From NCBI GenBank assembly GCA_016790165.1, contig JAEUPL010000003.1, positions 45,758 through 109,757 of the forward strand: 64,000 nt of DNA, given 5' to 3'. A program made the position numbers and the translations under genes. This DNA is from Burkholderiales bacterium. Lineage in GTDB: Bacteria > Pseudomonadota > Gammaproteobacteria > Burkholderiales > Casimicrobiaceae. Shown here one piece after another: positions 44,100 through 55,200 of this stretch. Below the pieces are notes generated by a model. It was not told where the DNA came from. It searched no databases and worked only from the letters and a program-made list of their open reading frames with translations. The first letter of the stretch is position 1. Each line of letters starts with the position of its first letter.

Positions 44100-44984
44100 A
44101 TGACGCTGCAGCGCCGTGAGCTCGGGCTCTTCATCGCCGTGGTGCTGCTGTGGGGCGTCAACTGGCCGTTGATGAAGATGGCGCTGGCGGAGCTGGACTT
44201 TTGGGTCTTCCGCTCGTACTGCGTCATCGCTGGGTTGTGCTGGTTTGTCGGCTATTGCGTGAGCCGTGGCGTGTCGCTCAAGCTCCCGCGCGAGTACTGG
44301 TTGCGCATGGGCTTCTGCGCCCTCTGCAACGTGGCGGCGTGGAACATTTTGTCCGCCGCTGCCTTGCGCGCGCTGCCGTCCGGGCGCGCCGGGGTGCTCG
44401 CCTACACCATGCCGCTTTGGGTCGTCCTGCTGTCGCGTTTCTTTCTCGGCGAGGCGCTCACGGCAACCCGTGTGGCAGCGCTCAGCATCGGCATGGGCGG
44501 CATTGGCCTGTTGCTGATCGATGAGATGAACGCGCTCCGTGGCGCGCCCGTCGCCGCGCTGATGATGGTGGCATCCGGCCTGCTCTGGGCCGTCGGCATC
44601 GTGCTGTTCAAGGGCTTCCCAAAGTCCCTCCCCACCGCCACGCTGATGGTGTGGAGCCTCGTGCTGGGTGGCTGGCCACTGCTGGCCGGGCTGGCGATGT
44701 TCGGGCATGGCCCGTGGCTGCCGAGCGGCGCAGCGGCGTGGACGGGCCTGCTCTTCAACGTGACGGTGGTATTCGGCTTCTGCTGGTTCGCCTGGAACGA
44801 ACTGGTGCGCGCCCTGCCCGCACAAATCACCGGCATCAGTTCGCTGGCGGTGCCCATCGTGGGCTTCGCCAGCGGCATGCTGTTACTGGGCGAGCGGCCG
44901 CGCCCGTTTGACTACCTCGCACTGGTCGCAATCGTGGCGGCAGTGGCTCTCGTACTGAAACCACAGAAATCGCCTTTGGCTTAG
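44100..44984 (+). CDS. EamA/DMT family transporter
   Basis: 294-residue inner-membrane protein with ten membrane segments in two EamA repeats, typical of drug/metabolite exporters such as RhtA. The first repeat opens GLFIAVVLLWGVNWPLMKMA, the second ALMMVASGLLWAVGIVLFKG. The C-terminal ISSLAVPIVGFASGMLLLGE is characteristic. The substrate cannot be inferred. The stop codon TAG belongs to the left end of the palindromic element that follows, so the last residues may have been altered by that insertion. Confidence 0.9.
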   Translation: MTLQRRELGLFIAVVLLWGVNWPLMKMALAELDFWVFRSYCVIAGLCWFVGYCVSRGVSLKLPREYWLRMGFCALCNVAAWNILSAAALRALPSGRAGVLAYTMPLWVVLLSRFFLGEALTATRVAALSIGMGGIGLLLIDEMNALRGAPVAALMMVASGLLWAVGIVLFKGFPKSLPTATLMVWSLVLGGWPLLAGLAMFGHGPWLPSGAAAWTGLLFNVTVVFGFCWFAWNELVRALPAQITGISSLAVPIVGFASGMLLLGERPRPFDYLALVAIVAAVALVLKPQKSPLA

Positions 44985-45151
44985 GGAAACGCTGAACAAG
45001 TCCCACGCGCACGTCGCATCAATGGGCTTGGGCGATCTGCAAGCCAAAAATTTCTCGTCATAGCCCCGCTATGACTACAAATTTTCGACTCCCAGCTCAT
45101 CCCAATCCGACGCGCGACGTATCGCGCAGACGTGTTCAGCGTTTCCTTAGG
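44981..45151. repeat. MITE-like 170-bp palindromic element
   Basis: A long imperfect inverted repeat. The outer ends read GGAAACGCTGAACA on the left and TGTTCAGCGTTTCC on the right, and the centre pairs TCGTCATAGC with GCTATGACTA around CCCC. The middle parts pair only partly. There is no open reading frame. It fills the space between the EamA stop, which it provides, and the end of the CBS gene, and could act as a two-way terminator. Size, terminal repeats and lack of coding suggest a miniature transposable element; no target duplication is obvious. Confidence 0.75.
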
Positions 45152-45169
45152 CGCGTTTGGGTACGCCGC

Positions 45170-45628
45170 TCAGGACTGAGCGGCCGTCTCTTCTTCGTCG
45201 GGCCAGTTTTTGATGTAGCTCTTGAGCATGCGGTTTTCGAAACTCTGCTCTTCGAACACGGCTTTGGCGACGTCGTGGAAGGAGAGCACGCCCATCAGCG
45301 TACCGCCCTCCATGATCGGGATATAGCGTGCGTGTCGCTCGAGCATGGCGCCGCGCAGCGCGTTGACCTCCATATGCGGGTCGGCCGTCAGCGGGTCACG
45401 CTCCATGATGGTGCCCACCGACAAGGCTTTCAGCTCGGCGCCGCGCTCGTCGAGCACCTTGATCAGCTCGCGGAAGGTCAGCATGCCGACCAGCTTGCCG
45501 CGCTCCATGACCACGAGCGAGCCGATGTCCTGTGCTGCCATCGAATGCACCGCCTCGGCCACGGTCATGTCCGGCGTTGCCGTAAAAAGGGTGCTGCCCT
45601 TGATTCGAAGAATTTCGCTGACGAGCAT
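45170..45628 (-). CDS. CBS-domain pair protein
   Basis: 152-residue cytoplasmic protein made almost wholly of two CBS domains, which bind adenosine nucleotides such as AMP, ATP or NAD. Domain 1 runs from MTVAEAVHSMAAQDIGSLVV, domain 2 from ADPHMEVNALRGAMLERHAR with YIPIMEGGTLMGVLSFHDV. The start is fixed by a perfect AGGAGG 6 nt before the ATG. It is divergent from the sensor kinase gene. No catalytic domain is attached, so a regulatory or energy-sensing role is likely. Confidence 0.92.
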   Translation of the reverse strand: MLVSEILRIKGSTLFTATPDMTVAEAVHSMAAQDIGSLVVMERGKLVGMLTFRELIKVLDERGAELKALSVGTIMERDPLTADPHMEVNALRGAMLERHARYIPIMEGGTLMGVLSFHDVAKAVFEEQSFENRMLKSYIKNWPDEEETAAQS

Positions 45629-45782
45629 CGGGTGCCTCCTGTAGGGTGTCTCGGGATTCGGCCAGTGGCGTCGTGCAATCGATGTGTTGTGCGCGATCAG
45701 CGACGCGTCTGTTTGCTGCGAAGCGTACACCGATTTTGCGCCGCGCGTCAGCGGCGCGACCATCGGCCTGCGACACCGCACC

Positions 45783-45788
45783 TAAAAT
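45783..45788 (+). promoter_or_regulatory. Candidate -10 box of the sensor kinase gene
   Basis: TAAAAT ending 7 nt before the chosen ATG, with no ribosome binding site; suggests a leaderless mRNA. The -35 region has no clear match. Confidence 0.4.
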
Positions 45789-45795
45789 GCCAGCC

Positions 45796-47859
45796 ATGCC
45801 TGACCCGAGTGCGAATCGCGCCCCACATCCTGCGTTGGTCAGTCCGACTGCACGCGCGCTGCGCCCTGAGCGCGACTGGTACGTCCACGAATGGATGCTG
45901 CTTGCCTTTGCGGCGGGCATGATGCTGTTGATTTACTTCGTAGCGCAGCACGAACAGGAGTTCGAGAAGGCAGAAATCAGCCGTGATGCCGCCGTGGTGG
46001 AACAGTCGATTTCACGGCGCCTTGACACCGACCAGCTCTTTTTCGATCGTGTCGCGCTGGATCTCGGCGGGGAACGCATCTCGTCGCAGGAATTCGACCG
46101 TCTGATCAGTGAGCGCGCGGTCGAAACGGGATACATCGTCGACGTCGTGCGTGTCACACCTGATTTTGATGTCATTCTGCATGCGCCAGGTTCACATTCG
46201 CTTGAGGCGGTGTCGCGCGGTCGGGCTCCGTTTGCAGATCAGGTCTGGATGACCGGACTCACTCGAAAAACAGGCCGCAGCACGTATTCCCAACCCTACC
46301 GAAACGACCTCGGCCGCTACTTCATTGAATACGCAGCACCCATCGCGGCGCAGGGTGATTTTGTCGGCACGGTCAACGCCATCATTTCGTTCGACGCACT
46401 GTTGGAAAAGGCGGCACCGGACTGGGCGGGACGCAAGTACCGTATCGTCATTTCGGATGTCACCGGACAAGGCCTCACCAACGCCGAGGCGATGCACGTC
46501 GGCACGAGTGCGGTCAAGCACACGGTACCGTTGTCGCTACCCTGGCGTGACCTGCAGATCACCCTGGTGGGCGCGAAGCCCTCGTCGCTATTGCCGAACC
46601 TGACGCTGTCAACGGCGGTGCTGGCGCTGACCGGCCTGATGATCTGGACGTCGATCGGGTTGCGCAAGCAGCAGCAGATGCGCAAGCGCGCGGAAACGGA
46701 GCGCGATGACGCCTATGCTCAGTCGATCGCCGATCTGCAGAACACCAACGAGCGCTTCGAGACCGTGCTGGACTCGCTGGACGTGTCCGTCTACGTCAGC
46801 GACCTCGCCAGCAACGAACTGCTCTACTGCAACACGCACCTTCGCGAAACCTTTCCAGAACTGAGCGTCGGTGTCGATGCCACATCGTTTGAACACGGGT
46901 TCGCCCCGATTCCCAGCGAAAAGTATCCTGCCGCAGCCCTTCTGCGTGACGACGGCGCGCCGGGCGGCGTGTTCAAGGACGAAGTCGAGGAATTGCCCGG
47001 TCGCCGCTGGTTTCTGATGCGAACGCGCGCGGTGCACTGGGTGGACGGACGGCTGGCGCGGCTGACGACGCTGGGCGACGTGACGGACCGCGTGAACGCC
47101 GAGCGCATCCGGCAAACCCAGCAGGACAAGCTGACGCGGACGTCGCGTCTGATGACGGTCGGAGAAATTGCCTCCACGCTGGCGCACGAAATCAACCAGC
47201 CACTGGCCGCCATCGCCAACTACGTGAACGGGTGCATCCGCCGACTCAAGAGCAGTGGCAACGCGGACGCCAGCGTCATCGGCGCGATGGAGAAAGCCGA
47301 CGCTCAGGTGGCGCGAGCCGGTGCCATCATCGGTCGCGTGCGCGAATTTGTGCGCACACGCGAGCCGCAGCGGCAGCCGCTCGACATCAACGCGCTGGTC
47401 GGTGACGTCGTGAAACTGGTCGCAAGCGACGATGAGACACGCGCCCTGAAATGCGATTTGCGTTTGGCACCCGGGTTGCCGCCGGTGTTTGCTGACCGCA
47501 TCATGATCGAACAGGTACTGGTCAATTTCCTGCGCAACGCGCGAGAGGCCATGCAGCATCTACCGCCCGCGGGACGCGTCGCCGAAGTTCGCACCGCGTT
47601 GGTGGATGAGCACCACGTGTTGGTCGAAGTCGCCGACCGCGGCGTGGGTTTGACTCCAGATGCGGCGCAGCAATTGTTTTCGCCTTTTTTCAGCACCAAG
47701 GACGACGGCATGGGTATGGGACTCAACATTTGCCGCTCGCTGATTGAGTATCACGAAGGCAACCTCACTTTCGGTGACAATACGCCGTGCGGCGCCGTGT
47801 TTCGCTTTTCGCTGCCGCTGGCTTCAGCGGATGAACTGGCGGCAACTGGCACAACGTAA
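45796..47859 (+). CDS. Sensor histidine kinase, FixL/TodS-type, with periplasmic sensor domain and PAS
   Basis: 687-residue inner-membrane kinase. Membrane segment 1 (about 35-52) is followed by a periplasmic sensor domain of about 215 residues, membrane segment 2 (about 270-290), a short coiled coil, a PAS domain (about 310-430), the phospho-acceptor helix with His in STLAHEINQPLAAIANYV (about 463) and an ATPase domain: FLRNAREAMQ (N box), VADRGVGL (G1), FFSTKDDGMGMGLNICRSL (F/G2). The NQPL context is typical of kinases paired with FixJ-like regulators, and one follows. The signal is unknown. The start directly follows a TAAAAT box. Confidence 0.9.
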   Translation: MPDPSANRAPHPALVSPTARALRPERDWYVHEWMLLAFAAGMMLLIYFVAQHEQEFEKAEISRDAAVVEQSISRRLDTDQLFFDRVALDLGGERISSQEFDRLISERAVETGYIVDVVRVTPDFDVILHAPGSHSLEAVSRGRAPFADQVWMTGLTRKTGRSTYSQPYRNDLGRYFIEYAAPIAAQGDFVGTVNAIISFDALLEKAAPDWAGRKYRIVISDVTGQGLTNAEAMHVGTSAVKHTVPLSLPWRDLQITLVGAKPSSLLPNLTLSTAVLALTGLMIWTSIGLRKQQQMRKRAETERDDAYAQSIADLQNTNERFETVLDSLDVSVYVSDLASNELLYCNTHLRETFPELSVGVDATSFEHGFAPIPSEKYPAAALLRDDGAPGGVFKDEVEELPGRRWFLMRTRAVHWVDGRLARLTTLGDVTDRVNAERIRQTQQDKLTRTSRLMTVGEIASTLAHEINQPLAAIANYVNGCIRRLKSSGNADASVIGAMEKADAQVARAGAIIGRVREFVRTREPQRQPLDINALVGDVVKLVASDDETRALKCDLRLAPGLPPVFADRIMIEQVLVNFLRNAREAMQHLPPAGRVAEVRTALVDEHHVLVEVADRGVGLTPDAAQQLFSPFFSTKDDGMGMGLNICRSLIEYHEGNLTFGDNTPCGAVFRFSLPLASADELAATGTT

Positions 47860-47946
47860 GGAATCGCGAATCGCATCGGCCAACAAATGCGGCCGAGTGC
47901 ATCCGCACCGTGCCGCGACGGCGGCGACAGCAATGGAAACTTTGGC

Positions 47947-49603
<1,657 letters not shown>

Positions 49604-49642
49604 TGGCAATACCGCCGACCGTGGGTAGCGAGTGCGAGCGGC

Positions 49643-50407
49643 ATGACTGCGGTGCCTGAGAAGCCTGCCACCAACGATCTCGCAGACCTCGCCCGGCTGA
49701 TCAAATCCGAGCGCAAGCGGTTGCGCAAAGCCGTGCCGGTCGGGGCGACGAGGTCGCCTACCGCCAACAATGTGCCTGCCGCGTCGGCAACCGCGCCGGG
49801 TGAGCGCTTTGCCGATCTGTTCCGCCCCTTGCCGCCGTACGCACCACCCGACGCGGCCGACATCGCGGCGTTTCACGAGGCGGTCAAGGGTGCCGTCCCC
49901 CTGCGTGAGGCACATCGCCGTCGTCACCCTGCCGGCCTCGGGCGTGCACGACCCTCGCCCCATGCTCGCCAACGCGATCGTGACGAAGCGGCGGCGCTGC
50001 AAGCCAGTCGCGATGCGGTCTATCCGAGCCCGATGAGTTGGGACATCGGCGCCGACATCGAAGATGAACAGAGTTTTCTCCGTGGCGGCGTCAACCCCGA
50101 TCTGCTGCGCAAGCTCCGGCGCGGCGAATGGCGAATCGACGCCGAGATCGACCTGCACCATCACAATCAGGACGAGGCGCACACGGCTCTGCTCGAGTTC
50201 ATGCGCATGTCGCGGCTCGCCGGCTGGCGCTGCGTGCGTGTGATCCACGGCAAGGGCTTGTCGAGCCATCAGAAGATCCCCATTCTGCGCAGCAAAGTTC
50301 GCCGATGGTTGCAGCAGAAAGACCAAGTGCTGGCCTACTGCGAGCCCCGTCCCCACGGTGGCGGCAGCGGCGCAGTTCTGGTTCTGCTGCGCGGCCGGAG
50401 CAAGTGA
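49643..50407 (+). CDS. Smr-domain protein
   Basis: 254 residues with a C-terminal Smr domain (about 165-250): EIDLHHHNQDEAHTALLEFM, VRVIHGKGLSS and PRPHGGGSGAVLVLLR. Small MutS-related domains have nicking endonuclease activity or act in ribosome rescue. The first 160 residues are low-complexity, Ala/Pro/Arg-rich, with the conserved FADLFRPLPPYAPP-type stretch of proteobacterial YdaL/SmrA-like proteins. It starts 39 bases after trxB. Confidence 0.9.
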   Translation: MTAVPEKPATNDLADLARLIKSERKRLRKAVPVGATRSPTANNVPAASATAPGERFADLFRPLPPYAPPDAADIAAFHEAVKGAVPLREAHRRRHPAGLGRARPSPHARQRDRDEAAALQASRDAVYPSPMSWDIGADIEDEQSFLRGGVNPDLLRKLRRGEWRIDAEIDLHHHNQDEAHTALLEFMRMSRLAGWRCVRVIHGKGLSSHQKIPILRSKVRRWLQQKDQVLAYCEPRPHGGGSGAVLVLLRGRSK

Positions 50408-50435
50408 CTGGAGAACCCCATATGAAGAGGCAAAC

Positions 50436-51320
50436 ATGCCGCTAGCCCCCGCCCTGAACCGCGCCCTGCGCGTCGCTGTCTTCGGTGGCCTCATGGCGCA
50501 CTGCGTCAGCGCTACCGCAGGCCTGCCACGAGAGTCGCGCGTGCCCGGTGGCGTGGCACTGGTCGATGTTGGCGCCAGTTCAGAAGGCCGGCCCACGGTC
50601 ACGCGCGACGGTGCGCCAGTATGGGTTGCGCACCGCGACTCGCGTTGGCTCGCCGTGGTGGGCCTGCCGCTTTCCATCAAGGCGGGCGAACAAGCGCTGC
50701 AAGTCACGCCTGCTGCGGGCGGCGCCCCACGTACCGACCGCTTCGACGTCGGCGACAAACGCTATCCGACGCAATACGTCACGATCAAGGATCGCGCGAT
50801 GGTCGATCCACCGGCCGACGTGATGGCACGGATCGAACGCGAATCCGCGCACCTGAAAACCGTTCGCTCGCACTGGCGCGAGAGCAGCACGACGGACGCG
50901 TCGTTCACCGTCCCCGCAGCGGGGCGGCTCTCTGGCCGCTTTGGCGGTGGGCGGGTACTGAACGGGCAACCGCGCTCGGTGCATGCAGGCCTCGACATCG
51001 CCGTCGGCACCGGCACCCTGCTCAAAGCCCCGGCCGATGCGGTCGTACTCGACATCGGCGAATATTACTTTTGTGGCAAAGCGATGTTCCTTGACCACGG
51101 CAACGGGCTCATCAGCATGTACTGCCACCTGAGCGATTGGCTCGCCACCCAGGGCGCCACAGTGCGCCAGGGGCAGGCCATTGCCCGTTCCGGTGCCACG
51201 GGTCGTGCCACCGGCCCGCATCTGCATTGGTCGGTCTACCTCAATGGGGTCAGCGTTGAGCCGGAGTTGTTTATTGCAGCACCGCCACCGCAGGAACCTC
51301 GTCGCCGGGGAGCGCAGTGA
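50436..51320 (+). CDS. M23 family metallopeptidase, exported
   Basis: 294-residue murein endopeptidase or amidase activator of the LytM/NlpD group. An N-terminal signal (LNRALRVAVFGGLMAHCVSATAG, two parts) exports it. The C-terminal LytM domain (about 165-280) has all zinc and catalytic residues: GRVLNGQPRSVHAGLDIAV (His, Asp), MYCHLSDW and GPHLHWSVYL (His-x-His). An active site this complete suggests an enzyme that cleaves peptide cross-links rather than a mere activator. It is convergent with the next gene. Confidence 0.9.
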   Translation: MPLAPALNRALRVAVFGGLMAHCVSATAGLPRESRVPGGVALVDVGASSEGRPTVTRDGAPVWVAHRDSRWLAVVGLPLSIKAGEQALQVTPAAGGAPRTDRFDVGDKRYPTQYVTIKDRAMVDPPADVMARIERESAHLKTVRSHWRESSTTDASFTVPAAGRLSGRFGGGRVLNGQPRSVHAGLDIAVGTGTLLKAPADAVVLDIGEYYFCGKAMFLDHGNGLISMYCHLSDWLATQGATVRQGQAIARSGATGRATGPHLHWSVYLNGVSVEPELFIAAPPPQEPRRRGAQ

Positions 51321-51390
51321 CTACCCATTGACCACGCGTGCATCCCGGCACGCAGATCGGCCCGATCCCGTCCGTGGTGCTGTCAGCGAT

Positions 51391-51888
51391 TCATGGCAAC
51401 GCAGCGGCTTTGCAGCCAGCGTCAGCGCAATCGAGGGCTACGAAGACCTCAGATCGGATGATCCACTGACCGTCCCGCTTTACCCACTGGGCAGCGTACT
51501 TGCCAGAGAGAATGGGTTTGGAGTCCGCACGACCCACATGACCAGACCATCGCCCTTCTTCATAAGCCAATGGCCAATTGGAACTGACGTTGACGACCGC
51601 GCTTTCCCGCTGATAGACGATTGTTGACGCAGTCACAGGCCCCGCGGGCTCCAGCAACTTGCGGGCAGCTGCTGCGCCCTCTACGGGATGGCCGAGAGCG
51701 CGACGGATTGTGATCGCAGGATCCCAGTACTTTACAACTGTGTCCAAATCATTCTTCGCAAGCGCCTGCGTCTGGACTCGCCTCGCTTCGCGGATTGCAG
51801 CCTCATCTGCGCTAGTGCTCGCGGGCTGGGCATTCGATGTCAGCGCGGTAACCGAAAGGAGGGCGGCGGCGAATGGACGATAGTTCAT
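51391..51888 (-). CDS. Exported NTF2/SnoaL-like (DUF4440) protein
   Basis: 165 residues with a signal peptide (MNYRPFAAALLSVTALTSNA) and an NTF2-like fold: DEAAIREARRVQTQALAKND, then VVKYWDPAITIRRALG and YAAQWVKRDGQWIIRSEVFV. Two Cys in the C-terminal tail (ALDCADAGC) could form a disulfide or hold a metal. Function unknown; it is probably periplasmic. The chosen ATG lacks a strong ribosome binding site, and an upstream extension of 25 codons is unlikely because it would bury the signal peptide. Confidence 0.82.
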   Translation of the reverse strand: MNYRPFAAALLSVTALTSNAQPASTSADEAAIREARRVQTQALAKNDLDTVVKYWDPAITIRRALGHPVEGAAAARKLLEPAGPVTASTIVYQRESAVVNVSSNWPLAYEEGRWSGHVGRADSKPILSGKYAAQWVKRDGQWIIRSEVFVALDCADAGCKAAALP

Positions 51889-52239
51889 GGTTGTAAGTGG
51901 GCTTGTTGAAGTCTGTGAACAATGGCTTGTTGCAAAGCGGCGCGAAGGAATGCAAACAAACACGATTTGAAATCGCGATCACGCATTTGAAGACCTATCT
52001 TCCCGACATCCCTGAGCAAGCTGACTGTGCCAGTTTAGCGATCACGTAGCGCAATTCAAGTGCGCGCCGAAGGTGTTGAATTCCACCCCCCGCTCAAGCG
52101 CATTGCGTTTTGCGGCGCAACGCGTACCCGCTACGCCCTGCGTTAGCGACGCTCTCCCCACAGAGCGGCCCTGATGTTCGAATGGCGCGGACAGTGGCAG
52201 GCCAAGCCTGACAGTAGCGTCAAAAACTCGACCCGAACG
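51889..52239. other. Intergenic region of 351 bases before the NTF2-like gene and after yhdP
   Basis: No gene is seen. It contains a weak inverted repeat (TTGCG / CGCAA, 8 bases apart) near 52103-52120. The promoter of the minus-strand NTF2-like gene should lie at its left end and the end of the yhdP transcript at its right end, but neither can be pinned to clear boxes or a T-run hairpin. Confidence 0.5.
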
Positions 52240-55200
52240 CTACGGGGCGGCTGGCGTTTCCGTTGTCCCTCGCACCGGCGCCGCCCCCTCGCCTGCTCCG
52301 GCAGCGCGTGCCGCGTCCGTACCGCGAGTTTGCCGGACTTCCGGTTTGGCCCATGTGCCTTTCACTTCGAACTCCTGCATGAGCATGCGCTCGATCGGGT
52401 CGCGCGCGAGCTTTTGGCCCAGCAGTGCAGCCGCACCGATGGCGGGGTTGGCTGTGGCCAGCCCGATGCCGATGGCGGTGGCGGTGGATAGACTCGGGTA
52501 CACGCGCACCTGCAAGTCCTGTGTTTCGGCGTTCAGATCCGCACTGCCGCGCAATTGCACGCGGGCCGAGGGGCCGTTAATGGTGAAACCATCGGTGCGC
52601 GCGATGCCACCAGCGACCGCCACATCTGCCCTGATGTCGTCGAACGCGTAACCCTTGCCAAACAGATCCTCGAAGTTAAACGACAGTCGGCGCGGCAGTG
52701 ACTGCAGTGAAAGCACGCCAAGCAGTTTCGCAAGCCCTGGCTCCATTTCCGTAAAACGGCCGCCGGTGGTTTCCAGCGAAAATTTGCCGCCAAGCTTGCC
52801 ATAGGCGAACTGTGCGGGACTGCCCGGCCAGCTCAGCGAACCGGTCAGCGAGCCTCCGCCACGTTCCACCCCTTTGGGCAAGCCGAATCGGGCCATAAAC
52901 CTCCCCGCATCGCCCCAATGAAGATTGACGTCAACCTCGGTAGCACCCGCACCGCCCACGGCCCCTTGAGAGCGCGTCCGCCAACGGCCCTTCGCCTCAA
53001 TCGTGCCGTCCGCGCTCGCGAGTTTGACCTGATCGATTTGCCAATCGTCGCGCGTAGGCTGAGCGCGGACCTCGAGCTTGCCCAAGTCACGTCCATCACT
53101 CAGGAATGAGTCTGCGACCAAGTCCAGCTTGGGCCAGCGCGCGCTGGCTGCAGTGGGGGCACCCGGTGTCGTCATCGCGCTGCTCGCAACCGGGATCGCC
53201 TGTGGGATCGACAATCGCTGCAGGCGGATAGCGACGGCATCCACCGCGCCCGAATCGGGTGCCATGTCGAGCGCGATCGCGCCAGTGGCCTCTCTGCTGC
53301 GTAGTGCCAGCCGCCAACGCTGTCCGGACGGCTGCGCCCTCAGCGTGACGTCGTTGAAGCGATGACCGTACAGAACCGCCTCATCCGCGCGCAGGCTGAC
53401 GTTCACAAAGTCCGCGCTCTGGCTATCGCTATTGAGCCCACCCACCGCGCGATGGCCGCTCGCAGACGGGCTGCCGAACAGTGCGATCGTGGCATCGGCA
53501 TCAATCCGGTGCACGTCGCCGCGCAGACTATATCCACGCGCCGGAAGCGCCGTCTTCTGTGCGCCCAGATCAATTACCGCACGTTCTACAGTACGGACGC
53601 CCGCTGCGCCCGGCGCAGATCGCTCGAGGATGCTGTGCAGTTGGCCCGGCACATCAAGCTCGACGCGGTCGCGACCGCGATCGAGCTGTGTGCGTGTGAT
53701 GCTTGCTTTGATGACGCCAGCCGGATCGCGCGGGACGCTGCCCACCTGAATCATTGCATCCAGCGGCCAGCGGGGCTGCACCGTGGTCATCGCGATCTGC
53801 AAGGCGGAGTCTGCTGCACCGCTGCGCCCGCCATTGGACATATCGAGCGTCCACTGCACGGTGCCGGCGAGTTGATCAAGCAACGGGTAGCTGAATTGGC
53901 CGCGCACGCGGTCAAAATTGGCGACGCCGCTCGCCCGGGTGCGAATTCGCCCAGCTTCGGTGCCAACCGACAGGCGTAGCGGTCCGCCCAGGGCCTCCGC
54001 CGCGAGGTCGTTCACACGCACTTCGTTTTGCGTAAAGCGGACACGTCCGTTCACTGCGTCCATGGGCGGAATGTCACCGCCGAGCGCTACGTGATTGCCA
54101 TTTAGAACGATTTCGCCGTTGAGTTGTGTCTTCTCTGGATGGTCCAGCGGCATTGTCAACGCCAGAATCAGACGCGCATTGCCAGTGCCGTGCGCGTTCT
54201 GCAGAAATCCGTCCAGCCAGCCGTTCACGGGGCTCTCTGCCGCCCAGCGCAACATCGCATCCAATGGTCCAACCGCCGCCCCCTTGATGTCGAGCACGGG
54301 CGGCGACCCCGACATGTCGTTGATGCGAACCTCGGTGGCAGCGATCGGGGTACCGGCCATCACCGCACCGGCGACGCGCCCCGTCATGCTGGTTCCGCGA
54401 AACGTGAGGCGAGTATTGATAGATTCGGCGCGCGGCCAGTGATCGGCGTAGTCGAAGATGCCACCAGTCACCTGCGCGTCGATCTCAAAAACGCCGTGCT
54501 CGTCATTGTGAAACGGGAAATGCCAGAGCGGCCCCTTTACGATGAACTTGCCGTTGCGGGCAGTGCCCGCGACAATCGCATTCTTCAGATACTGCCGCGT
54601 CGATGGGTGCATGTGCATCGGCAGGTAGCGTGGCACCGCCGTCGTCTCCGCACGTGACAACGTTCCAGTGAAATTGGCGAGACCTGGCCCGAGCCGATCG
54701 CTTTCCCACGTGCCTGACAATCGCGCCGCCGCATCAGCGTTTTCGACATCAATGTCGGTCGCATCGATGTGCAGCGCTGCGGTGCCATCGCTTCCAACCG
54801 AACGCTTCCACGCCAGTCTGCCTCGAGCCCGATCAAAGCGTAGCGGCGCCTCGAATACGCCGGCGAAGTCAAGCACCAGGGGGGGTACGACTGCCGGCGC
54901 GCCGGGCTTGCCGCCAACCTTTGCGGTCGGTGCAGCGGATGACGGGTTGCTACCTGAGGTCAGCAGGAAGTGGCCTTCGCGCGAGTTTCCCGACAGTGTG
55001 CCGCTGAGTCCCGTGACGCCAGGTGCACTGCCTTGCGCGCGCCAACCCACCGCGTCGAGATCAACTTTTCCCTCGACGACGATGGCGCCGAGCGGAGGCG
55101 ATGCTTGCCCCGGCATCGACTCATCGCGCCAACGCACGTCAATGTTATTGAGTCGCCCGGTTGGTTGCAGCGCTTGCCAGCGAGCAGCGAAGACTTCCGG

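Noticed and set aside
43746-44825. Minus-strand open frame across the DUF2863/EamA junction
   Set aside because: Gln/His/Arg-rich shadow frame that also crosses a hairpin repeat.
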